From positions 1-33,528 of the forward strand of contig JADWMG010000007.1 in NCBI GenBank assembly GCA_015767405.1: a DNA stretch of 33,528 nucleotides. The letters are read 5' to 3'. The position numbers and the translations under genes are program-made. Shown piece by piece: positions 1 to 7,973 of this stretch. This DNA is from Actinomycetota bacterium. Lineage in GTDB: Bacteria > Actinomycetota > Acidimicrobiia > Acidimicrobiales > Ilumatobacteraceae. The notes under the pieces were generated by a model. It searched no databases. It was not told the DNA's origin and worked only from the letters and a program-made list of their open reading frames with translations. The number at the start of each line of letters is the position of its first letter. Position 1 is the first letter of the stretch.

Positions 1-65
1 GTTTCCGTGCACGCCTGAATTCAGAGATCTTCGTCGCGAGTACCTCAATAGGGCAGGCTTGGAGA

Positions 66-1415
66 ATGCACGTAATAATTGTCGGTGCCGGAGAAGTCGG
101 TTGGTACCTCGCGCAGCGTCTTGGAGCCGAAGGGAACGACGTCGTCATCGTCGAACAGAACGAGGTTGTAGCGGCTGCGATCGGAGCTGAACTCGATGTC
201 CAAGTAGTTGTTGGAAACGCAATCTCGCCGTCGACCTTGCGCCGCGCCGGAGTCGAGAAGGCCGACCTGCTTGCCGGCGTGACTCAGAACGACGAAGTGA
301 ATCTGCTCGCGTCACTTCTCGCCAAGGAGTTCGGAGTCGATCAGACCGTCGTCCGTATTCAGACTGAAGAACTGCGTGGTCCCCTCGGGGAACGACTGCT
401 CGAGACCATGAAGGCCGACGTCGTAATCGACCCCGATGCGGACACGGCCGACGAGATCATGGAGTTGGCTCACCTGTCCGGCGCGGATGAGGTATATCCA
501 ATGTCGGGTGGTGAACTTCTCGTCCTCGGCGCGATGGTTGGCGAGTCATCGCAGTTCGTCGGCCGTGACCTCGGCGAGATCGGGAAGTCGTTCGAGCCCG
601 ACTGGAAGTTTCTCTTCGGTGCGCTGACTCGGGGCGGTGAGACCGTCATCCCGAGAGGCGACCAGGTGATCGAAGCCGGCGATCATGTCCGAATTCTCAC
701 GACGCGAACTGCGCGCAACGAGATCATGGCGCTGCTGGGTGTACCGACTCGCGAAGTGCACCGAGTCATGGTGCTTGGTGGCGGTGCGGTTGGCACCCGT
801 GTGGCCGAGCGACTGCAGAGTGAGGGGGCGGTCGTTGTTCTCGTCGAAAACGACCCTGCGAGGGCGAAGGCGATCAGTGAACGGCTGACGCGCGTGACAG
901 TTGTCCAAGGCGACATCGCCGACACTGAATTGCTGCTCGAGGAATCCGTTTCCACGATGGACCTGGTGATTGCCGCGACAGGCGATGACGCTTCGAACGT
1001 GCTCGCGTGCGCCTATGCAGCAGCTGAGGGCGACGCGTTCACAGTTGCGGTTCTGCATCGCCTCGCATTGCTTCCGCTGGTGCGTCAGTTCGGTATCGAT
1101 GCGGCGCTCAGCCCACGTACGGCTTCGGCCAACGCCGTTCTGCGAAGTATCCGCGGGGGGACGGCATCCGTGGCGACGTTCCTGGAGAGCGATGTAGAGG
1201 TGAACGAGTTCGAAGTCGGACCCGGAAGCTCCGCCGACGGAGCGCTCGTTGCTGATCTACACCTTCCACACTCGGTTCTCCTCGGAGCAGTAACTCGGCC
1301 GGAGGGATCGACACAGATCGTGCGCGGCCGAACGGTTCTCAACGCCGGGGACAGCGTCGTGGTGTTCTCGAGGCCCGATGCCTTGGCGGCCACCCGCAGG
1401 GCATTTTCGGCGTGA
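66..1415 (+). CDS. trkA: Trk system potassium uptake regulatory subunit TrkA (two RCK/TrkA-N + TrkA-C units)
   Basis: 449 aa; N-terminal MHVIIVGAGEVGWYLAQRLGAEGNDVVIVE and second MVLGGGAVGTRVAERL Rossmann motifs; overlaps trkH. The reading frame is also open upstream to the window edge, so the start is not certain. Confidence 0.93.
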   Translation: MHVIIVGAGEVGWYLAQRLGAEGNDVVIVEQNEVVAAAIGAELDVQVVVGNAISPSTLRRAGVEKADLLAGVTQNDEVNLLASLLAKEFGVDQTVVRIQTEELRGPLGERLLETMKADVVIDPDADTADEIMELAHLSGADEVYPMSGGELLVLGAMVGESSQFVGRDLGEIGKSFEPDWKFLFGALTRGGETVIPRGDQVIEAGDHVRILTTRTARNEIMALLGVPTREVHRVMVLGGGAVGTRVAERLQSEGAVVVLVENDPARAKAISERLTRVTVVQGDIADTELLLEESVSTMDLVIAATGDDASNVLACAYAAAEGDAFTVAVLHRLALLPLVRQFGIDAALSPRTASANAVLRSIRGGTASVATFLESDVEVNEFEVGPGSSADGALVADLHLPHSVLLGAVTRPEGSTQIVRGRTVLNAGDSVVVFSRPDALAATRRAFSA

Positions 1416-2962
1416 CTCTGCAGACGCACTCGAGGGGCAGAATCCGCTGGTTCAGCCAGCGCGGCGAGCGGCTGCTGGCGCCCGGCCGCTACTCCTCTCT
1501 GGTCGCCAATGTGGTCGGCCTCACGCTCGCGGTCGTGGGTTTCGGCATCGCCGTTTCCGGCATTGTGGATGCCATCGACGGTGGTCCCGACGTTGCGGTG
1601 CTCCTTATGACGGGATTGGTGGTTTGGGCGGTCGGATCATCGATTTGGCGAGTCACAATCGTTCCTAAGCAAATCCGTACCGTCGATGTATTCACCACCG
1701 TCACCGTCGCTTGGCTGGCGATGGCCCTGTCCGGCGCGATCCCCTACGTGCTGACTGGCCAGTTCGACCGTCTTGACGACTCCTTGTTCGAATCGATATC
1801 GGGGTTCACGACAACTGGTGCGACCGTCACGGCGGACATCGAGGCGACATCGAAGGGTTTGTTGTTCTGGCGTTCCACCTCGCAGTGGATGGGTGGAATG
1901 GGCGTCATCGTCCTCGTCGTGGCCGTGTTGCCGACAGTTGGCTCGGGCGGCATGAGTCTGCTGGCAGCGGAGGCCCCCGGCCCGACAGGCGAACGTCTTA
2001 CGCCACGAGTCCGCGAGACTGCTCGGCGACTCTGGGCTGTCTATATCGGTTTCACGATTGTGCTGGCAGGCGCCTATTTCGTTGCTGGAATGAGCGTGTA
2101 TGACGCCGTCTCACACAGTTTCACGACGGTCTCGACCGGGGGGTTCTCGCCATATCAGGCATCAATCGGCCACTTCGAGTCGGCGGTTATCGAGTGGATC
2201 TGCATCGTCGCAATGTTGCTTGCAGGGGGTAGCTTCACGCTCTACTACAGAGCGCTCAAACGTGATCCGAAACCTCTGCTCAAGTCGACCGAGTTGAGGG
2301 TCTATCTACTTGTCGTTGCAGCGATCACGCTGTGGGCGTTCATCGCCTCCGGAAACGACGGCGGGCAGGCCGCCGGCTTTCGTGACTCGTTGTTCACGAC
2401 CACGTCGACCATCACGACGACTGGCTATGTCACAACTGAGTACGGGCTCTGGAGCCAAACCACCCAACTTGTGTTGCTGCTTATGATGCCGATCGGAGCG
2501 ATGGCCGGTTCGACGGCAGGTGGCATCAAGATGATTCGCGTGATGGCCGTGGCGAGTTTCGCCCACCGTGAGGCGTTGCGTCAGTTACACCCGAAGCTCG
2601 TGCGCCCGGTGCGTGTTGGCAACGGGATCCTGCCCGATGACGTCGCTGGACGTGTTGTGGGGTTCATGATGCTCGCCCTAGCGATCTTTGGTGGGGGCGC
2701 GGTGCTCATCTCGGCGACTGGACCCGACATGATCACCTCGCTTTCTTCGTCGGCGACCGCGTTCGGAAACGTTGGTCCGGGCCTGGGCGCACTCGATCAC
2801 GCGAATGATTTCTTGTCGATACCGCCAATGGGTCGTTGGGTAGCGATGGGACAGATGCTTCTGGGGCGCCTCGAGATCTATCCAGTGATTCTTGCCATGT
2901 CGGTGATCACGTTGCGGATTCCAAGGTCGCTTCACCCTCGACGCCGCCGCCAACCCAAGTAG
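1412..2962 (+). CDS. trkH: Trk/Ktr family potassium uptake membrane subunit TrkH
   Basis: 516 aa multi-TM protein with repeated selectivity-filter-like segments (SGFTTTGATV, FTTVSTGGFS, TTTSTITTTGYVT, ATAFGNVGPGLG); 4-nt overlap with trkA. Confidence 0.93.
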   Translation: MTLQTHSRGRIRWFSQRGERLLAPGRYSSLVANVVGLTLAVVGFGIAVSGIVDAIDGGPDVAVLLMTGLVVWAVGSSIWRVTIVPKQIRTVDVFTTVTVAWLAMALSGAIPYVLTGQFDRLDDSLFESISGFTTTGATVTADIEATSKGLLFWRSTSQWMGGMGVIVLVVAVLPTVGSGGMSLLAAEAPGPTGERLTPRVRETARRLWAVYIGFTIVLAGAYFVAGMSVYDAVSHSFTTVSTGGFSPYQASIGHFESAVIEWICIVAMLLAGGSFTLYYRALKRDPKPLLKSTELRVYLLVVAAITLWAFIASGNDGGQAAGFRDSLFTTTSTITTTGYVTTEYGLWSQTTQLVLLLMMPIGAMAGSTAGGIKMIRVMAVASFAHREALRQLHPKLVRPVRVGNGILPDDVAGRVVGFMMLALAIFGGGAVLISATGPDMITSLSSSATAFGNVGPGLGALDHANDFLSIPPMGRWVAMGQMLLGRLEIYPVILAMSVITLRIPRSLHPRRRRQPK

Positions 2963-2968
2963 CGCAAC

Positions 2969-3009
2969 GCGTGAACTTGTTGCGCACATAGTGCGCAACT
3001 TGTTCACGC
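2969..3009. terminator. Long imperfect inverted repeat between convergent genes, putative bidirectional terminator
   Basis: GCGTGAACTTGTTGCGCAC - ATA - GTGCGCAACTTGTTCACGC; 17 of 19 positions pair; lies in the 68-bp gap between the trkH stop and the convergent flavoprotein stop. No clear T-tract. Confidence 0.6.
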
Positions 3010-3030
3010 ATTCAGAGAAGTTGGGGAGGG

Positions 3031-4299
3031 TTACCAGTTCGGAGCGAAACGTGTGATCGCTGTAGCTAGGGCGTAAGCGCGTTCAGCGCCGCCCGACTGC
3101 TCGGTGCGCATTTCGTTGGCGGCGATCCGCAAGATGGCACCCATGGCGCGGTCGCTTCGCATCGCCAGCTTCAGTGTCGGGCGAAGAATGCCCGGGCGGC
3201 CGAGAAAACGCGCGGTCAGCCGTCCGACCTTGTGATACTGGCCGACCGCCTCTGCGAGCATGGTGGGATAACGCTGCAAGGTGGTCGAGTTGCCGGTCGT
3301 CAGCGCCTCGTGGAGTACGTCGGCGGCGAGGCGACCGCTCATCAGAGCGGCATCAACTCCGTCGCCGTTGAACGGGTTCGCGGCGCCAGAGGCGTCGCCG
3401 ACCACGAGAAATGTTGGGCCCATCTTTGGGCCTACCGAGCCTCCCAGGGGAACTCGGAATCGGCTCGGGGCTTTGAGCAATGCGTTGGGTTCGATGCCCC
3501 ACCGGTGGGCAATTCCTTGGGCGAACGAGTCGAGGAGTTTGAGCGCGTTCACGCCGCGTACGTCGCGGTAGGTCGACAGGACGGCGACGCCGGCATTGAC
3601 CGTGCCATCACCGACAGGGATCACCCAGCCATAGCCGGCGATCGGATTCCCGTTCGCGTCGGGAGGACCGAGTGTGGATTCGATCCAGGCCTCTGAACTC
3701 CGCGGACTGGACCAATAGCTGCGTGTTGCGATGCCATAGGGCCAGTTGTGATCGCGGGTGGTCCCGAGACCCCGGCCGAAAGAGCTGTTTGCTCCGTCAG
3801 CTACCACCACGAATCGTGAATGCACCTGACGTGGTTTGCCATCAACAGAGAGGTTGGCCCCGCGGACAAATCCTCTTTCGACGATTGGTGAAGTCGCCTC
3901 GTGCCCCATCAGAACAGTTGCCCCGGACTGCGTTGCGCGCTGGCGGAGGTGCTCATCGAGTAGGTCTCGACGCAAGACCACACCGTGATCGGGCAGGTCA
4001 GGATGTTTGGGCCAGGGCACCTCGAGCTCGCGCTCACCGTGGAGCATTCGGACTCCGGCCACGATGTGCCCTCCGAGGTCAACAGGGTCGATTCCGAGTT
4101 TTCTTAGTTCGCTCACAGCCCTAGGGGTCAGCGCATCACCACAGGCCTTGTGACGTGCGACCTTACGTTTCTCAACGACCGTCACCGTGTGGCCCTCGCG
4201 GGCCAACCATGTGGCCACCGCGGCGCCGGAGGGGCCCCCGCCGACGACGAGGACGTCAGTGTGCAGGGGAGCCGCACCGGGTTCCGTCGTATCAGTCAC
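3031..4299 (-). CDS. Geranylgeranyl reductase family FAD-dependent oxidoreductase (possibly menaquinone reductase, MenJ-like)
   Basis: DVLVVGGGPSGAAVATWLAREGHTVTVVEK FAD motif, KACGDALTPRAV, and GDASGAANPFNGDGVDAALMSGRLAA typical of the geranylgeranyl reductase family. Confidence 0.85.
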   Translation of the reverse strand: MTDTTEPGAAPLHTDVLVVGGGPSGAAVATWLAREGHTVTVVEKRKVARHKACGDALTPRAVSELRKLGIDPVDLGGHIVAGVRMLHGERELEVPWPKHPDLPDHGVVLRRDLLDEHLRQRATQSGATVLMGHEATSPIVERGFVRGANLSVDGKPRQVHSRFVVVADGANSSFGRGLGTTRDHNWPYGIATRSYWSSPRSSEAWIESTLGPPDANGNPIAGYGWVIPVGDGTVNAGVAVLSTYRDVRGVNALKLLDSFAQGIAHRWGIEPNALLKAPSRFRVPLGGSVGPKMGPTFLVVGDASGAANPFNGDGVDAALMSGRLAADVLHEALTTGNSTTLQRYPTMLAEAVGQYHKVGRLTARFLGRPGILRPTLKLAMRSDRAMGAILRIAANEMRTEQSGGAERAYALATAITRFAPNW

Positions 4300-4337
4300 G
4301 GTACGAAGTCTGCCTCTTCACCGAGGCAATGCTGAGA

Positions 4338-5177
4338 TCAGCCAGCGCCGCCGGGGACGGCAACGGCTCCGATTGGTGTGAACGCCACTTCGCCGAGCTG
4401 TTCTTCTTCGTCGGTGGTGAGTGAGATCTCTCCGGCTTCGATCGCTTCGAAAATCGGTGATTCGCCCGAGCACCATGCTTCGTACTCTTCGGCGAATTCC
4501 TCACTCGTCGGGTCGGCGCCTCCAATGGTGTAACGCTCGTGACACACAACGGCGATGATTTCGGCCTCTTCGAGTTGACCACCGAATGCGGGCATGACCC
4601 CGCGCTCGCCGGTGAGGTGAGCACCACCTTCCCGATCGGGGTTGCCGTAGATTTCTACGTTCTCAGCGTTGTAACCCTCCGTGCCGTAGTACACGAAGCG
4701 GAGTTGATCTTCAATTTGCGGGAACGTCTCGAGGACCTCGCCCCCTGACAAGGGGTAGCCGACGCCGCCGTCACCGGCTCCGCCGTGGCAGCTTGCGCAG
4801 CTGCTGTAGATCTCGGCACCCACGCCGAGTGGTCCCTCGGAAACCTCGGGGCTCTCGGTCAGCGCGCGGACGTACATGAATCCCCAGATCGGCATCAGGC
4901 TCAGAGTTGCCATCGCCCAGAAAGGAATCTTCTTCCTCTTCTTTGCAGCAGTCACGTAGACCGGGTCGCGCGGTGGTGGTGGCGTGGCGGCCGGAGCTGG
5001 GTCGGCACCGCGCGGAGCAGGGCCGGTCGCCGCGGGGGCGGCAGCAGATGTCTCACTCTTGGTCGCAGGCGTTGTAGCGGGAGTCTCGCTCTTCGCTGCC
5101 GTATCGTCGTCGCCCTTGCCGGTCGCGGAGCGTCGCTCGCGCGACCGCTTCAAGAGATGTTCAGGAATCTCGGTCAC
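4338..5177 (-). CDS. Membrane-anchored mono-haem cytochrome c
   Basis: CASCH haem motif, one TM (KKIPFWAMATLSLMPIWGFMYV), then a class I-like cytochrome c domain. The track start at 5198 is probably 7 codons too long: a GTG at 5177 gives MTEIPEHLLKRS, matching the start of the 7143 protein. Confidence 0.85.
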   Translation of the reverse strand: MTEIPEHLLKRSRERRSATGKGDDDTAAKSETPATTPATKSETSAAAPAATGPAPRGADPAPAATPPPPRDPVYVTAAKKRKKIPFWAMATLSLMPIWGFMYVRALTESPEVSEGPLGVGAEIYSSCASCHGGAGDGGVGYPLSGGEVLETFPQIEDQLRFVYYGTEGYNAENVEIYGNPDREGGAHLTGERGVMPAFGGQLEEAEIIAVVCHERYTIGGADPTSEEFAEEYEAWCSGESPIFEAIEAGEISLTTDEEEQLGEVAFTPIGAVAVPGGAG

Positions 5178-5389
5178 CGTGGAGATGATAGATGGCAATC
5201 GGCAAGATTGAGGAATCTGGCATCAGGTGCACTTACGCACAACCTGGAGTAGTCGGCAGACTTGCGTGCCAGACTTCGTACAACTGCCGCTGACGACTAC
5301 AGTTCGTGGGCGCAATCGCGATCCAGATGTTTTCGGACATCGGATCGTGCAATCGGTCATCCAAGACGAACAGGAACAAGCCAAACGTA

Positions 5390-5878
5390 ATGATCGGAAT
5401 TGACGTACTCGAGTGGCCTGGCATGAACCAGGCGTTCATCGTGTCGTTCGTGGCCGCCATTGTCATGGCGCTTGCGGTGATCCCATACGGCAAACGCCGA
5501 CCCGTCGGGGCACCTTTCTCGTGGGGTGAGGCGATGCTCGGCTCCACCTATATGTTCGGCGTGCTGTTCCTCACATTCGGGATCGTCCCTCACCAGTGGA
5601 TTGACCACGCTGACAAAGACCTCGGATGGTCGAAAGACAAACTGCTCATCGGTTGGGGCGGGTTTCTGCAGCCGGTGTCGCAGGGCGGTTGGAATCCGGT
5701 CACGTTGCAGTATGAGGCACTCCGCGACATCATCGTCGTTCTGATTCACCTGCTCTTCTTCATTGAATTCGTGGCGCTGGCGTTCTGGTGGCAGAAGCGC
5801 GGCGACGCGAAACCCGATGCGAAATCCAAGGAGATCCCGATCTCCACCTATGGCCGACCACTGGTCAAGAAGGCTTAG
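5390..5878 (+). CDS. Conserved-type integral membrane protein of unknown function, first gene of the bc/nuo gene string
   Basis: Internal ATG at 5390 (MIGIDVLEWPGMNQAFIVSFVAAIVMALAVIPYGKRR) preferred over the track start at 5306; about 3 predicted TMs; no family recognised. Confidence 0.7.
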   Translation: MIGIDVLEWPGMNQAFIVSFVAAIVMALAVIPYGKRRPVGAPFSWGEAMLGSTYMFGVLFLTFGIVPHQWIDHADKDLGWSKDKLLIGWGGFLQPVSQGGWNPVTLQYEALRDIIVVLIHLLFFIEFVALAFWWQKRGDAKPDAKSKEIPISTYGRPLVKKA

Positions 5879-5895
5879 GGGTAGCCGGACCCGCC

Positions 5896-6309
5896 ATGGC
5901 GAGAACTGACGCCAATCCCCCGATGATGCCCTTCACCGACGAGTACACGTTGGTGGAGGTCGACGCGGACTACCTGTCGAAGGCCGTCAAGCCGAAGCAG
6001 TTCATCCACATCGACCAATCCGAATGCATCTCGTGCGAAGGATGCGTCGACATCTGCCCGTGGAAGTGCATCCACATGGTTGCAACATCAGCTGTGGTCG
6101 AAGCGCAAGGCACTGAGCTGCCGGGTACCGACCCGTCAGATGCCTTCATGTTCACCATCGATGACGACATCTGTACGCGGTGCGCCCTGTGCGTTGACCG
6201 CTGCCCGACAGGTGTCATTATCCTCGGCAAGGCTGGCACTGCCACCGCTGCCGGCAACTCACACCTACGTACGAACAACCATGGCTACGGCTATGGCATG
6301 AGGCTCTGA
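5896..6309 (+). CDS. 2x[4Fe-4S] ferredoxin-like protein
   Basis: CISCEGCVDICP and CTRCALCVDRCP; likely start MARTDANPPMMPFTDE (5896), because the upstream part of the 5788 ORF overlaps the preceding gene out of frame. Confidence 0.88.
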   Translation: MARTDANPPMMPFTDEYTLVEVDADYLSKAVKPKQFIHIDQSECISCEGCVDICPWKCIHMVATSAVVEAQGTELPGTDPSDAFMFTIDDDICTRCALCVDRCPTGVIILGKAGTATAAGNSHLRTNNHGYGYGMRL

Positions 6310-6324
6310 GGAAGACCCTTCACT

Positions 6325-7110
6325 ATGGCCAAGATCATTGACGACAAACCCCGCCCGACCATGAAAGATCGTATGACGTCTACGGTCGACGCGGTGCAGG
6401 GCAGCCAGGCATGGAGTTCGATCTTCCGCCCGGGTTCGATCTTCCGCAAGGGCTACACCGACAGCCCTCGCAACCGCAGTTACGTCATCATGAACTCGGT
6501 GCTGTACCACCTGCACCCCGTGAAGGTGAAGCGCCATGCTGTGAAGGTCAGCTACACGCTCTGCCTCGGCGGGCTCAGCTTCTTCCTCTTCATTCTGCTC
6601 ACGGTCACGGGCATCTTCCTGATGTTCTTCTACCGGCCCGAGACCACTGCGGCCTGGAACGACATTCAGAACCTGTCGACTTCTGTGACGTTCGGCCTGA
6701 TGGTCAGAAACATGCACCGGTGGGGCGCGCACTTGATGGTGCTAGCCGTGTTCCTCCACATGGCTCGTGTCTTCTACCACGGGGCATACAAGCCGCCCCG
6801 CGAGTTCAACTGGGTGATCGGCGTAATCCTCCTGATGCTGACGCTCCTGCTGTCGTTCACCGGTTATCTGTTGCCGTGGGACCAACTAGCTCTCTGGGCC
6901 GTCACCGTGGGTACGAACATGATGGGATTCACACCTGTGTTCGGCCAGGAGGTCAGATTCGTTTTGTTGGGCGGTGCCGAAATCGGTTCCGAAACTCTTT
7001 TGCGATGGTACGTACTGCATGTCTTGTTCCTGCCGTTTGTGATTGTCATCTTCATGGCGATTCACTTCTGGCGAGTTCGCAAAGACGGCGGAATTTCAGG
7101 TCCGTTGTGA
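6325..7110 (+). CDS. qcrB: Cytochrome b N-terminal (b6-like) subunit of the menaquinol:cytochrome c reductase
   Basis: [16 protein letters not shown] and [17 protein letters not shown] haem-ligand helices, [13 protein letters not shown]-terminal GGISGPL; 14 residues between the helix D histidines, as in b6-type proteins. Confidence 0.92.
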   Translation: MAKIIDDKPRPTMKDRMTSTVDAVQGSQAWSSIFRPGSIFRKGYTDSPRNRSYVIMNSVLYHLHPVKVKRHAVKVSYTLCLGGLSFFLFILLTVTGIFLMFFYRPETTAAWNDIQNLSTSVTFGLMVRNMHRWGAHLMVLAVFLHMARVFYHGAYKPPREFNWVIGVILLMLTLLLSFTGYLLPWDQLALWAVTVGTNMMGFTPVFGQEVRFVLLGGAEIGSETLLRWYVLHVLFLPFVIVIFMAIHFWRVRKDGGISGPL

Positions 7111-7142
7111 CTCGTTGTGTTCCCCGGAGCGTGAGGTGACCA

Positions 7143-7949
7143 ATGACTGAGATCCCAGAGCATCTCCTCAAGCGGGCACAAGCAGCTCGCGATAAATCAG
7201 CATCGTCAGAACCCGCTGCGGAAACGGCGGCAGAACCAGCCGAAGCCTCCGCGCCTGAGACGGCCGCGTCAGATTCGCGAATTCCTGAGCACTTGCTACA
7301 GCGGAGCAAAGCGGCCAAGGCGGCCAAGTCGGGTGGCGACACGGGAGACGCGCAGACGGCTCCGGGTGGCACCGTTGCTGTTGCCGACAAGGTTGGCGCG
7401 GTGGTCGCCGCGACTCCCGATGGTGGAGCTGTGCCGGTCGGTGCCGGCCCCGGCGGTCACACCCAACGCCTCCTGACCGTCGTTAAGTCGGGGTCCATTC
7501 AGAACGTCAAGGCAACTCCGGTCGACAAGGTCCACACCTGGCCGCACCTGCTCGCCATCGAATTCGTGGCCGCGCTTGCCTGCACGGCTTTTGTCTTCAT
7601 CTTCTCGATCTTCGTGCACGCACCCCTGCTGCAGTTGGCCAACACCAACCAGACCCCGAACCCCTCGAAGGCCCCGTGGTACTTCCTCGGTCTGCAGGAA
7701 CTCCTGACTGTATTCCACCCGATGGTCGCTGGTGTCACGCTTCCCGGCGTCGGGCTGATCTTCATGGTGCTCCTTCCATATGTCGACCACAACCCCTCGA
7801 ACAAGCCGGAGGATCGCAAGTTCGCATACGGGCTGATGACCATTCACTTCATGTTCTGGTCTGTGCTCGTAATCATCGGCTCCTTCTTCCGGGGCCCCGG
7901 CTTCAACTTCGTCCTGCCCTGGGTCGAAGGTCTGTTCTTCGAACTCTAG
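7143..7949 (+). CDS. Cytochrome b C-terminal / subunit IV-like protein with long soluble N-terminal extension
   Basis: HTWPHLLAIEFVAALACTAFVFIFSIFVHAPL, NPSKAPWYFLGLQELL Qo-region motif, TM tail; about 130-aa Ala/Pro-rich extension carrying two IPEHLL[KQ]R motifs. Confidence 0.88.
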   Translation: MTEIPEHLLKRAQAARDKSASSEPAAETAAEPAEASAPETAASDSRIPEHLLQRSKAAKAAKSGGDTGDAQTAPGGTVAVADKVGAVVAATPDGGAVPVGAGPGGHTQRLLTVVKSGSIQNVKATPVDKVHTWPHLLAIEFVAALACTAFVFIFSIFVHAPLLQLANTNQTPNPSKAPWYFLGLQELLTVFHPMVAGVTLPGVGLIFMVLLPYVDHNPSNKPEDRKFAYGLMTIHFMFWSVLVIIGSFFRGPGFNFVLPWVEGLFFEL

Positions 7950-7973
7950 AGACTGCAAAGGAGACCCCCCATC

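Noticed and set aside
1-65. Possible end of an upstream gene (frame 1 reads VSVHA stop)
   Set aside because: Too short to assign to any product.
6411-7139. 242-aa + frame ORF overlapping cytochrome b
   Set aside because: Out of frame with clear cytochrome b helices; His/Pro/Arg-rich translation.
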